NCBI GenBank assembly: GCA_964433135.1
Contig: CAYSQW010000003.1
Span: forward strand, 1-64,000
DNA: 64,000 bases
Source of the DNA: CAYSQW01 sp964433135
GTDB lineage: Bacteria > Acidobacteriota > Aminicenantia > Aminicenantales > Aminicenantaceae
Direction of reading: 5' to 3'
Numbering within the stretch: position 1 is the first letter of the stretch; the number at the start of each line of letters is the position of its first letter. The notes under the pieces were generated by a model, which ran no database searches, was not told the origin of the DNA, and saw only the letters and a list, made by a program, of their open reading frames with translations. A program made the position numbers and the translations under genes. Positions 17,265 through 25,578 of this stretch are shown here, one piece after another.

Positions 17265-17970
17265 GGATGAAACCCTCGATACGTTCTACCAAGGGCGGAT
17301 CCAGGTTCTACAGAAGAGGAAAGGGTATCGGTTTTCCGTGGATGCTCCCCTCTTGGCGGATTTCATCCGGTTCAAAGCATCTGATCACCTCTGTGAGTTA
17401 GGCACTGGAAGCGGCATCATCTCCCTTCTTTTGAGCGAACGTCCTTTCAAGAAACTGACCGCTTTGGAGGTTCAGCCGGAAATGGCGGAGCTGGCGGAAC
17501 GAAACGTTCGCCTGAATCACCTTGAGGATCGGATACGGATCATGCGGGCGGATCTGATGGGATTTCATGCTGAAAGAAAATTCGAAGTGGTGTTCTCCAA
17601 TCCTCCGTACATCAAACGGAATCAGGGGCATCTCAGCGCGTCCTCGGAAAAATCCATCGCAAAACACGAGTTGACATGCAATATTTTTGGTATAATGCAA
17701 AAAACGGAAGAGATCATGCATCGGCGCGGACGCGCCTATTTCGTGTTTCCGGCGAAGCGATGGGAGGACTTCTCACAAGCAGTGAAGAACAATCGAATGC
17801 ATATCAAGCAGATGCGATTTGTACAGCCAAGACGGGAAGCGGCCCCCAACCTGTTTCTTGCCGCTTGCGGTTTTGATGAAGAGAAAATGAAAACGCTTAC
17901 TCCTCTTATCCTTTTCAACGATGAAGGTCGTCATTCGGATGAAGCGGAAACCATATTTGCAGGAAGGTGA
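17239..17970 (+). CDS. TrmN6-like N6-adenine methyltransferase
   Basis: A 243-aa SAM-dependent methyltransferase of the YfiC/TrmN6 type (tRNA1(Val) A37 N6-methylation in E. coli). The family N-terminus YRFSVDAPLLADFIR is followed by motif I LCELGTGSGIISLLL, a second acidic motif (LEVQPEMAELAERN) and the amino-methyltransferase motif NPPYIKRNQG. A GAAGGA precedes ATG at 17239, inside the end of atpC, so it is the last gene coupled to the ATP synthase operon. A Wzm gene follows after one base. tRNA as substrate is inferred from the family. Confidence 0.88.
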   Translation: MSTDPTPGKDETLDTFYQGRIQVLQKRKGYRFSVDAPLLADFIRFKASDHLCELGTGSGIISLLLSERPFKKLTALEVQPEMAELAERNVRLNHLEDRIRIMRADLMGFHAERKFEVVFSNPPYIKRNQGHLSASSEKSIAKHELTCNIFGIMQKTEEIMHRRGRAYFVFPAKRWEDFSQAVKNNRMHIKQMRFVQPRREAAPNLFLAACGFDEEKMKTLTPLILFNDEGRHSDEAETIFAGR

Positions 17971-17971
17971 C

Positions 17972-18793
17972 ATGCTGCGACTTTGGAAAAAATTATTCGG
18001 ACTCTATAAATATAGGATTTTGATCCAAAATCTGGTGACCCGGGAACTGAAAGCCCGCTACCGCGGTACGGTTCTGGGCTTTTTCTGGTCGTTTTTCAAT
18101 CCGCTCCTTCTGTTGGTCGTGTATACCGTCGTCTTTGGGTTTATCATCAAACCCCGGGTGCCGGAATTGGGAAGTTCTCCCTGGACGTACGCTCTGTTTC
18201 TTTTTTGCGGCGTGCTTCCCTGGCAGGTATGGTTCGTGTCGTCATCCCTGGAATCGGCCAACGTGCTGATGGTGCAGGGAAACCTGATAAAAAAAATGCT
18301 TTTTCCCACGGAAATCCTTCCGCTCGTTGTCGTCAGCAGCAATTTTATCCATTTTCTCTTCGGGCTGCCTATCCTCCTGATTTCCGTCCCTCTGCTCGGG
18401 GGGCATTATTCTCCCTACCTCCTGTTCATTCCATTGGTGATAATCGTCCAGTTCGTGTTCACGTTGGGCTTCTCTCTTCTGGTTTCCGCCTTGACGGTCC
18501 ATTTCCGCGACATCAAGGATATCCTGGCCAATCTGCTGACCCTTTGGTTTTTTGTGTCTCCCATTATCTATCCCATGAGCTTTGAGACCGTTCAATCCCA
18601 TCGCTGGCTTCGGATCCTGCTCAATCTCAATCCGATGACGCATATCATGTGGGGGTACCAGAACTGCATCTTTTTCGGCGAGATGATCCACTGGAAACGT
18701 CTCGGGGTAACTTTCCTGGTTTCTCTGTTGCTGCTCACCTGCGGCTATTACCTGTTCGATCGGCTTCGGGATTCATTCCCAGAGGAGGTATAA
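17972..18793 (+). CDS. ABC-2 type polysaccharide export permease (Wzm-like)
   Basis: A 273-aa inner-membrane permease with about six helices, exporting lipid-linked O-antigen, capsule or teichoic-acid-type glycans. The cytoplasmic coupling segment VTRELKARYRGTVLGFFWSFFNPLLLLVVY is characteristic of Wzm/TagG. ATG at 17972 has AGGAAGG five bases upstream; an in-frame ATG at 17921 lies inside the previous gene and is not preferred. The ATPase follows directly. Confidence 0.93.
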   Translation: MLRLWKKLFGLYKYRILIQNLVTRELKARYRGTVLGFFWSFFNPLLLLVVYTVVFGFIIKPRVPELGSSPWTYALFLFCGVLPWQVWFVSSSLESANVLMVQGNLIKKMLFPTEILPLVVVSSNFIHFLFGLPILLISVPLLGGHYSPYLLFIPLVIIVQFVFTLGFSLLVSALTVHFRDIKDILANLLTLWFFVSPIIYPMSFETVQSHRWLRILLNLNPMTHIMWGYQNCIFFGEMIHWKRLGVTFLVSLLLLTCGYYLFDRLRDSFPEEV

Positions 18794-20089
18794 GTGGTTG
18801 TCATCGATATCGACAATGTCTCGCGCATATATCAGAAATACTCCGCGCAGCACCGATTCAAAACCTTCAAGAGCGCCATGCTCAGGGGGGATTTTTTCCG
18901 CTCCCTCAAACCCGATGAACTGGTGACGGCGCTCGACGGGGTTAACTTTCAAGTCAAACAGGGGAAGACCTTCGGCGTGATCGGAGAAAACGGATCCGGG
19001 AAAAGCACACTCCTGAAAGTCGTTACCGGAATCGCCAAGCCGACTTCCGGACGGGTCAGTGTTCGTGGAAAAATATCCGCGTTGATCGAATTGGGAGCGG
19101 GATTTCATCCGGAGATAACCGGCCGCGAAAACGTCTATATCAACGGGATCATGCTGGGCTTGAGCAAAAAGGAAATACATGAAAAATTTGATGAAATCGT
19201 CCGTTTCGCCGAGCTGGAAGATTTCATTGACGCTCCGGTCAAAACCTATTCTTCCGGAATGCATATGCGCTTGGGGTTTTCCATCGCCATCAATGTCAAT
19301 CCCGATGTCCTGCTGATCGATGAGGTTCTGGCCGTGGGGGATGCCTCGTTCGTGCCGAAATGCCTGGACCGCATCGATGATTTTCGCCGTCGGCAGAAGA
19401 CCATCCTGTTTGTCAGCCATGATCTCGCCACCGTAGAAAAAATATGCGACACCGTCGTGTGGCTCAAACATGGAAAAGTTCAAACCATCGGAGAATCCAA
19501 GCGGGTGGTGGATGCCTATCTGCAGGATATTACGGAGAAACAGGAGGAGGATTTCGAACGCCGCCAGCTTGAAGTCGAACAGGCAGAAAACTGGGAAGAG
19601 GAACGGCGGGAGAATCGCTGGGGGAAAAGGGAAGTCGAAATCACCAAGGTCAAACTGAAAGGCCTCGACGGAAAAGACAAGCATGTTTTCGCGCCCGATG
19701 ACGGCATGATCATCGAATTGGATACGGTCGCGTTCTCAAGGATCAAGGATTTCGTCTTCGGAATCGGGATTTTCAATCCTCAAGGGATCTGCTGCTACGG
19801 TACCAATACGAACCTGGAGGAATTCAAGGCCAACGCCATACAGGGAAAGGGGAAGGTCATCTGCCGGCTGGAAAAACTCAACCTTGTCAACGGAACCTAT
19901 TACCTGGATATCGCCGTACACAGACTGGACGGCTATCCCTATGATTATCACCGGAATCTCTATTCCTTTATGGTCTCTTCCTCCTACCGGGATGACGGCA
20001 TCGTACGGCCTCCCCATACCTGGGAATTTTCTCCCGGCATCGATATCGAGCATCCGGCTTCCCCTAAGGACAAGAACAAAGGAAGATAG
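18794..20089 (+). CDS. Polysaccharide export ABC ATPase with C-terminal glycan-binding domain (Wzt-like)
   Basis: A 431-aa ATPase. The nucleotide-binding domain carries Walker A GENGSGKSTLLK, signature YSSGMHMRLGFSIA (the SGM variant usual in Wzt/TagH), Walker B DVLLIDEVLAVGD and the H-loop FVSHD. A charged linker (residues 240-275) leads to a C-terminal beta-sandwich, the Wzt_C-type domain that in O-antigen exporters recognises the modified end of the chain. The start is GTG with a strong GAGGAGG. With Wzm it forms a complete exporter, probably for the glycan made by enzymes like those at 4.4-8.5 kb. Confidence 0.94.
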   Translation: MVVIDIDNVSRIYQKYSAQHRFKTFKSAMLRGDFFRSLKPDELVTALDGVNFQVKQGKTFGVIGENGSGKSTLLKVVTGIAKPTSGRVSVRGKISALIELGAGFHPEITGRENVYINGIMLGLSKKEIHEKFDEIVRFAELEDFIDAPVKTYSSGMHMRLGFSIAINVNPDVLLIDEVLAVGDASFVPKCLDRIDDFRRRQKTILFVSHDLATVEKICDTVVWLKHGKVQTIGESKRVVDAYLQDITEKQEEDFERRQLEVEQAENWEEERRENRWGKREVEITKVKLKGLDGKDKHVFAPDDGMIIELDTVAFSRIKDFVFGIGIFNPQGICCYGTNTNLEEFKANAIQGKGKVICRLEKLNLVNGTYYLDIAVHRLDGYPYDYHRNLYSFMVSSSYRDDGIVRPPHTWEFSPGIDIEHPASPKDKNKGR

Positions 20090-20091
20090 GC

Positions 20092-20565
20092 ATGCCAAAG
20101 AGCAAGACGCTTGAGGATATGCAGGCTCTCCGGCGGTCCTTGAAGCGCGAAAACCGAAAGCTCGTCCTGACGAACGGATGTTTCGATATCCTTCATTCCG
20201 GGCACATCTGTCTTTTCGAACAGGCCAAGGCTTTGGGTGATGTTCTCGTGGTCGCGGTGAATGATGATGCCTCCGTCCGCAGACTGAAAGGATATTCCCG
20301 GCCCATTTTTCCCTTGAACGAGAGGTTGGAAGTGTTGAGCGCCCTCGCTCCCGTGGATTTCCTGGTGAGTTTTTCAGAAGATACGCCGCTGCATGTGGTC
20401 GAACTCCTGCTGCCCGACATCCTGGTCAAGGGCGGAGACTGGAAGCCTGAAGATGTAGTCGGAAAAACCGAAGTGGTGGCGACCGGCGGCCGGGTGGAGA
20501 TCATTCCCTATGTCTCCGGGCGGTCCACTTCGGAGATCATACGCCGCATTCGGGACGGAGTGTAA
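20092..20565 (+). CDS. rfaE2: D-glycero-beta-D-manno-heptose 1-phosphate adenylyltransferase
   Basis: A 157-aa nucleotidyltransferase equal to the C-terminal half of E. coli HldE, making ADP-heptose for LPS inner core. It has the cytidylyltransferase-type motif TNGCFDILHSGHI, then NDDASVRRLKGYSRPI, LVKGGDW and GRSTSEIIRRI, a standard RfaE2 ending. It begins two bases after wzt, linking heptose activation to glycan export. The kinase half (RfaE1) is not in the window. Confidence 0.92.
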   Translation: MPKSKTLEDMQALRRSLKRENRKLVLTNGCFDILHSGHICLFEQAKALGDVLVVAVNDDASVRRLKGYSRPIFPLNERLEVLSALAPVDFLVSFSEDTPLHVVELLLPDILVKGGDWKPEDVVGKTEVVATGGRVEIIPYVSGRSTSEIIRRIRDGV

Positions 20566-20613
20566 GCGTACGGCTCGTCCGACCGGATCAGGGATGCGGT
20601 TTTCGTTCCCGGC

Positions 20614-21771
20614 TTAAAACCCTGATGATTTTTTGTGTTGTTCGAGGGATTCTCTAAACCAGGACCAGATCTTGACGTGAAAATCCCAACTCGGCGGATT
20701 CTCTTCCAGGATCGCACGCAGGCTGGTTTCGGTTTCGTCTTGGGGGGTGAACCTGGATTTCAAAGCGGGATCCCACAGCCGGGAGGCTTCGGGATGGAAT
20801 TGAAATCCCAGCACACGTGAATACGACGTATGCTCAACGGCCTCGATAACCCGGCCGTCCGGGGAGGTGGCCGCGACCTTGAATCCGCGGCCGAGGGTGT
20901 CGGCGGCCTGGTGATGGGAGCTCAGGATATACGGCGCATCCTCCGGTTTGAATCCCCATTTTTTTACGAAGATCCCCTCTGGATCGAGTTTGATCGGGTG
21001 CATGGTGATGCCAAAGTAATCATCCAGGGGGTGAAGCCGGCGAAATGGATTGTTATGCCAGGCTCCGGGGCCGAGAGCGATAACGTCCTCCACCGTATCC
21101 CGTCCATAGGTTTGCGTCCAGATATCCTGGACAAGGGTTCCTCCGGTCGCGACATTCAAGTTTTGCATGCCCAGACAGAGTCCTAAAATCGCATAATCCG
21201 GATCGGAATCGAGGAAGGCCGTAAAATTCGGATTCTGATTTCCCCCGAGAAGGTGGAAAGCGAAGGACAACTCCAGAAAATGGCGGTAGGGTGTGTGGAT
21301 GGCGGTGAGCAGATGAGTGTCCCGTCCGTATAAGGCGGGGGGAATATCCGCCCCCCCGAAAAACAGGGCTCCGTCGGAGTGTTCGAAGATATTACGGAAT
21401 TCATCGGTCAGTCCGTTATCCTGAAAAAGGGTGTCGGGATCCAACGCCGCGGTCAGGCGATGGAATCCGATCCAGTCCAGCTTCCGCTCCCGGGCGAATT
21501 GGATCGACCGCTGGTATTGGGCTGATTCCTTTTCGTGATAAACACCGACAACCCGCAGATCGCCCCGCTTGAAGAGACCCCGGGTTTCCAGCTCGATCAA
21601 GGTTTTCAGCCGTGCCGCCGTGGGATTCAGGATGACCAGGCAGGGTCGGGTGGAAAACGAGTCCGGATCGTCGAAGGCGCGCAGGGAATCGGGGGCCGGA
21701 GCCGGTGCGCAGCCTGACAGCAGGATGGACAATGTCAGGCAGGCGATCCAATAAGCAAGGGTTTTTTTCAT
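20614..21771 (-). CDS. Peptidase C26 / class I glutamine-amidotransferase-like lipoprotein
   Basis: A 385-aa predicted lipoprotein. Signal and lipobox ILLSGC place the acylated Cys at residue 21. The body is a class I amidotransferase fold of the gamma-Glu hydrolase (PuuD/C26) type: the nucleophile elbow ILGLCLGMQ (Cys199), the following ATGGTLVQDI typical of C26, and FQFHPEAS with the catalytic His and Glu. An exported gamma-glutamyl hydrolase is unusual, since PuuD is cytoplasmic. The substrate may be a gamma-glutamyl compound or peptide in the periplasm. It converges on rfaE2 and is divergent from the DUF5916 gene. Confidence 0.85.
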   Translation of the reverse strand: MKKTLAYWIACLTLSILLSGCAPAPAPDSLRAFDDPDSFSTRPCLVILNPTAARLKTLIELETRGLFKRGDLRVVGVYHEKESAQYQRSIQFARERKLDWIGFHRLTAALDPDTLFQDNGLTDEFRNIFEHSDGALFFGGADIPPALYGRDTHLLTAIHTPYRHFLELSFAFHLLGGNQNPNFTAFLDSDPDYAILGLCLGMQNLNVATGGTLVQDIWTQTYGRDTVEDVIALGPGAWHNNPFRRLHPLDDYFGITMHPIKLDPEGIFVKKWGFKPEDAPYILSSHHQAADTLGRGFKVAATSPDGRVIEAVEHTSYSRVLGFQFHPEASRLWDPALKSRFTPQDETETSLRAILEENPPSWDFHVKIWSWFRESLEQHKKSSGF

Positions 21772-21957
21772 GTGGGCCTCCCCCGTTCAAGCTGTGAATC
21801 ATGCATCTTCTGAAATTATAGACGCCGCCGAGGGATTTCGCAAGCGTTCCGGAGGCTCAGCGGTTGAAAACCGGTTGGAGATTTAGTGCGTTTATCAATT
21901 CATAGGCAAACTTTTCCGCGGCGATTTACGTTAAGGGTAATGTGAAAGGTTGTCGAA

Positions 21958-24132
21958 ATGATGTGTAATAAAGATTTTTTCCGCGTGACGGCCGTGCCGT
22001 GCAGAAACCTCATGATGTCAGGCATTTTTCTGTTCCTGATGTCTTTTTGCTTATGGGGGACGCCGACCGAAGGGAAGGCGGTTTCCGTGCCCCGCATAGA
22101 GACCCCCCCGCGGATCGATGGGATACTGGATGAGGCGCTTTGGGAAAACCAAGCCCTGAAAATCGAAGACTTTGTACAGTTCGCTCCCAAAGAGGGTGAT
22201 GAACCGACCGAGATAACCACGGCTTATATGGCATTCGACCGGAAAAACCTGTATTTCGCTTTCCGCTGCCGCGATAAACAGCCGGATAAAATCCGCGCCA
22301 CGATCACCAAGCGCGACAACATCATGGAGGATGACTGGGTGGTGGTGTTTCTCGACGCCTTCAATGAAAAGCGCCGGGCTTTTTCCTTTCTCCTCAACCC
22401 GATCGGGATTCAAGCCGATATGATCCGGATGGAAGAAGGCGGAAGCGATAACATGGATGACAGCTGGGATACGGTGTTCTATTCCGAAGGGACGATGGAC
22501 TCCCAGGGTTATTATGTTGAAATAGCGATTCCCTTTAAAAGCCTGCGCTTTCCCGACGATGTCGACAAAACCTGGAATGTGATGTTGGGGCGGGTGATCG
22601 CGCGCTCGGGTGAGATTCTGCTTTGGCCGGGGGCCACCCAAAAGATCTCCGGACTGATCAGCCAGGGAAATGAGATCGAGATCCGCGGGGAGGTCGAAAA
22701 AGGGAGAAATGTTGAATTGATGCCGGTTTTGACTTCCCTGAAGGTCAAGGGGGCGAAGATCGATCCGGAACCGGGATTGAACTTCAAGTGGGGATTGAAT
22801 TCGGATCTGACCATGGATCTGACGTTGAATCCGGATTTCAGTCAGATCGAAGCCGATGCCCCTCAGATCGAAGTCAACCAGCGGTTCGCCCTCTATTATG
22901 CGGAAAAACGGCCGTTTTTTCTGGAAGGGATGGAAATATTTCGTTTCCCGGAACTGGAAATGGTGTATACACGCCGCATCATCGATCCCTCCGCGGGCGC
23001 AAAGCTGACCGGCAAGACCGGGCGTTTCACTTACGGACTGCTTTCGGCCTATGACACCAGCCCCACCGAGAACCTCTGGGAGGTTCATAACGGAGGCGGG
23101 ACCCGCGGCGACAACGCCCTTTTCAATATCATCCGGGTGAAAGCGGATGTTTTCAAGGAGTCCTATGTCGGATTCTGTCTGGCCGATAAGGAAATCGACG
23201 GCACGTTCAACCGGGTGGCGGGGATCGACGGTCAGTTCAAGTTCAAACGGAATTTTTTTCTTTCGTTTCAGGCGATCGGTTCGAAAACCCGTTATGAGGA
23301 AAGAGAAACGAAGCTGGTTCCCGCCTTTTATCTGGATTTTTCCTCCTACCATAAATACTGGGGGGCCGGCGTGGATTGGCGTTCTCTGCATCCGGATTTC
23401 GAGGCCTCCTCGGGATATATCAACCGGGTCGATTACCGCAGCCTCAGCGGATATGCCTTTTTTCAGGTTTATCCGGAGAAGCGGTATCTGCATCAGGTCA
23501 GATTGACGCTGCGAACCGGGAGGCGCTTCGACTATTTTGAAGATATCCTGATCGACACGTGGGCTGAAGCCGACCTCCAACTGCGGTTGAATGAATTCAG
23601 CCAGGTCTTTATCAAATATATACACGATATGGAACGCTATGCGGGGTTCGATTTCCGGAAGAATTCCATAAATGCAAACGCCAATATCAATCTCGTGCGC
23701 TGGCTCCCCTTCGGTTTCTCGTTGGATATCGGAGACGGTATCTTCTATGACCCGGAGGCCCCCTATCTGGGTTGGAGCCATATCTACAGTCTGTATTTCC
23801 GCCTCAAGCCGGGACGGCGCCTGCAGATCGGATTCGATCTGCAGAAGCAGACTTTCTGGAAAGAACGGGGAGGGGAGCTGGCTTTCGACTACAATGTGAT
23901 CCGCCAGCGGACGACCTATCAGCTTTCAAAAACCCTCTCGGTGCGGGCGATCCTGGATTACAATCATTTTGAAAAGAAGATCTATGGAAGTTTTCTGACC
24001 AGCTGGGTTCTGCAGCCGGGAACGGTGTTCTTTTTCGGGGTGGACAACCATCTTCTGCGGGATGAATTCGGCAAATACATGCGGAACGATTACAGCGTGT
24101 TCATAAAATTTTCTTATTGGTGGAGGATGTAG
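21958..24132 (+). CDS. DUF5916 protein with N-terminal CBM9-like domain, predicted outer membrane
   Basis: A 724-aa exported protein. After a signal sequence (about residues 18-40) comes a CBM9-like sugar-binding domain (IETPPRIDGILDEALWENQ ... YMAFDRKNLYFAFRC ... DDWVVVFLDAF). The DUF5916 region follows with its hallmark TLNPDFSQIEADAPQIEVNQRF and EKRPFFLEGMEIF. The C-terminal ~380 residues alternate aromatic and polar residues like beta-barrel strands and end FIKFSYWWRM. Function is unknown; a role at the outer membrane in glycan binding or transport is inferred from domain make-up. GAAAGG lies 8 bases before the ATG. Confidence 0.88.
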   Translation: MMCNKDFFRVTAVPCRNLMMSGIFLFLMSFCLWGTPTEGKAVSVPRIETPPRIDGILDEALWENQALKIEDFVQFAPKEGDEPTEITTAYMAFDRKNLYFAFRCRDKQPDKIRATITKRDNIMEDDWVVVFLDAFNEKRRAFSFLLNPIGIQADMIRMEEGGSDNMDDSWDTVFYSEGTMDSQGYYVEIAIPFKSLRFPDDVDKTWNVMLGRVIARSGEILLWPGATQKISGLISQGNEIEIRGEVEKGRNVELMPVLTSLKVKGAKIDPEPGLNFKWGLNSDLTMDLTLNPDFSQIEADAPQIEVNQRFALYYAEKRPFFLEGMEIFRFPELEMVYTRRIIDPSAGAKLTGKTGRFTYGLLSAYDTSPTENLWEVHNGGGTRGDNALFNIIRVKADVFKESYVGFCLADKEIDGTFNRVAGIDGQFKFKRNFFLSFQAIGSKTRYEERETKLVPAFYLDFSSYHKYWGAGVDWRSLHPDFEASSGYINRVDYRSLSGYAFFQVYPEKRYLHQVRLTLRTGRRFDYFEDILIDTWAEADLQLRLNEFSQVFIKYIHDMERYAGFDFRKNSINANANINLVRWLPFGFSLDIGDGIFYDPEAPYLGWSHIYSLYFRLKPGRRLQIGFDLQKQTFWKERGGELAFDYNVIRQRTTYQLSKTLSVRAILDYNHFEKKIYGSFLTSWVLQPGTVFFFGVDNHLLRDEFGKYMRNDYSVFIKFSYWWRM

Positions 24133-24418
24133 GCCGCTTCCCACGAGGCTGCGGCGTCTGCTGATCCTCAATGATCCTGATGCCTGTCTCCCCCGAGTGA
24201 GAGCGCCGGATTTCGACTTGGCGGTCGGACAGTTGGCAGCGGAACACTTCGAATTCATCGGAACCGCCGGCGGGCCGGATGCGCTTTCTCCAGAGGATGC
24301 GTTCCACCGGGTATTCATGACCCGAGAGGATGACCGTCCGAGGTGTTTCATCTCCCTTGAAACCCGCATAAAATCGAACCCGCGGTTTCGGAGGCGGCAT
24401 GTCGTTCCTGTCCATCAT
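24101..24418 (-). CDS. Small conserved hypothetical protein
   Basis: A 105-aa cytoplasmic protein. The stretch VRFYAGFKGDETPRTVILSGHEYPVERIL, an Arg-rich middle and FEVFRCQLSDRQVEIRRSHSGETGIRI resemble a widespread family of unnamed small proteins of the form YAGYRGEETPRRF-L-G-R---V--IL. The function of that family is unknown to me. A GGAAGGGT Shine-Dalgarno lies just upstream of ATGATG at 24413-24418. Its 3' end overlaps the convergent DUF5916 gene by 32 bases. It fills an otherwise empty 450-base gap. Confidence 0.6.
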   Translation of the reverse strand: MMDRNDMPPPKPRVRFYAGFKGDETPRTVILSGHEYPVERILWRKRIRPAGGSDEFEVFRCQLSDRQVEIRRSHSGETGIRIIEDQQTPQPRGKRPTSSTNKKIL

Positions 24419-24588
24419 CTTACCCTTCCACAATAATCCCCCGGGCGGATTTGTCAAGCCGATGCCCGCCGTCCGGCTTGGAGAGGAAGTAACGAGGATT
24501 GGAATGAAACTTGCAAATGGATATAATATGATTAAGAGATGAAATCCGGCCGGTTTTATCGATCGGCCCATTCAGCAGGGGAGGCATG

Positions 24589-25425
24589 ATGAAGAGAACC
24601 GGGTTTTTTCTTGTTTTGGGGTGTCTTCTTATCGGGACGCCTGTCCTGTCGGCGCAGCCGTGGGCCGTGAAGATGTCGTTCGGTTTCCTGCCGGGGGGTG
24701 AGGTCGTCGGCCGGGGGATTTCAACCAACGATTATTATGTCTTTACACCTGACTCGGCGGATGTCACCGGATTGGGAATGGATGTGGAGCTGGAGCTTTC
24801 CCTTCAGCTGACCCGGATTTGGAGCCTGGGATTGAGTTTCGGCTATATGTCCCGAAAATTGTCGGGTCATTCCGGAAGATTCGATTTTCCGGAGGGCGCA
24901 TCGGTTGTGGAAACCGTATACTACCTTCCGGATTTCCGATCCGAGATCCGGCCTCTCGCCCTCTCGGCCATGGCTGAGCTTCCTCTGACGAGCCGTATCC
25001 GGCTGCTGGCAAGCGGCGGGGTGGGCTGGTATTTCGGAAACCTCGAATGCACCGCCCAAAACCGCCGAATCGAAATCCAGGGAAAGGAACCGTTCTGGCC
25101 TTACTGGACGATCTTGTACGAGAGTCGATTGAGCACCTTGGGACCCCATCTGGGCGGAGGCATCGAGATCGAACTCTCTTCCAACATGCGTTTTTCCCTG
25201 GAAGCCCTCTATCGATGGGTTGTCTTTAAAAACTTCTCCCCGAAGATCACCGCTTTTTCTTCCGGAGGCCGGGATCCGTTGGAGGAAGGCCTGGGTTCCG
25301 ACTCCACCTTTTTCTATGCGCTTCAGGGGCCCAATCCCATCGATCAGGGGGATATCGATTACCGGATCTCGGAGTATGACGGAGGAGGCTTGTCTCTGCG
25401 CGCCGGGATCCGTTTTCACTTCTAA
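24589..25425 (+). CDS. Predicted outer-membrane beta-barrel protein, unknown function
   Basis: A 278-aa exported protein not recognised at family level. A signal peptide (LVLGCLLIGTPVLSA) is followed by alternating strand patterns with aromatic girdles (LGLSFGYMSR, RLLASGGVGWYFG, LGGGIEIELSSNMRFSLEALYRWV) and a terminal Phe (AGIRFHF), the classic signal for barrel insertion by BamA. Predicted size fits an 8-10-strand OmpW/OmpA-like barrel. GGGGAGG upstream best fits ATG 24589 (24586 is too close). Confidence 0.7.
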   Translation: MKRTGFFLVLGCLLIGTPVLSAQPWAVKMSFGFLPGGEVVGRGISTNDYYVFTPDSADVTGLGMDVELELSLQLTRIWSLGLSFGYMSRKLSGHSGRFDFPEGASVVETVYYLPDFRSEIRPLALSAMAELPLTSRIRLLASGGVGWYFGNLECTAQNRRIEIQGKEPFWPYWTILYESRLSTLGPHLGGGIEIELSSNMRFSLEALYRWVVFKNFSPKITAFSSGGRDPLEEGLGSDSTFFYALQGPNPIDQGDIDYRISEYDGGGLSLRAGIRFHF

Positions 25426-25566
25426 AATTACGCGGGGGGGCCCGCGGCTTCATGGTTCCCCGGGGGGAAGAGCTGCTATCTTCACCTTTCCCGTTTTCCC
25501 GCCGTCATCCCTTCCTTAAGGTATCGCCTGTGCATGATAGGCGTCGCAACCAAGGGGATTTATCGG

Positions 25567-25572
25567 TATAAT
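25567..25572 (+). promoter_or_regulatory. Putative -10 element of mfd
   Basis: A perfect TATAAT ends 6 bases before ATG 25579. The -35 at 17-base spacing (TCGCAA, 25544-25549) is poor. Confidence 0.4.
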
Positions 25573-25578
25573 GGACCA

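Noticed and set aside
22051..23781. A 576-codon minus-strand open frame inside the DUF5916 gene
   Set aside because: Shadow of the well-defined DUF5916 protein.
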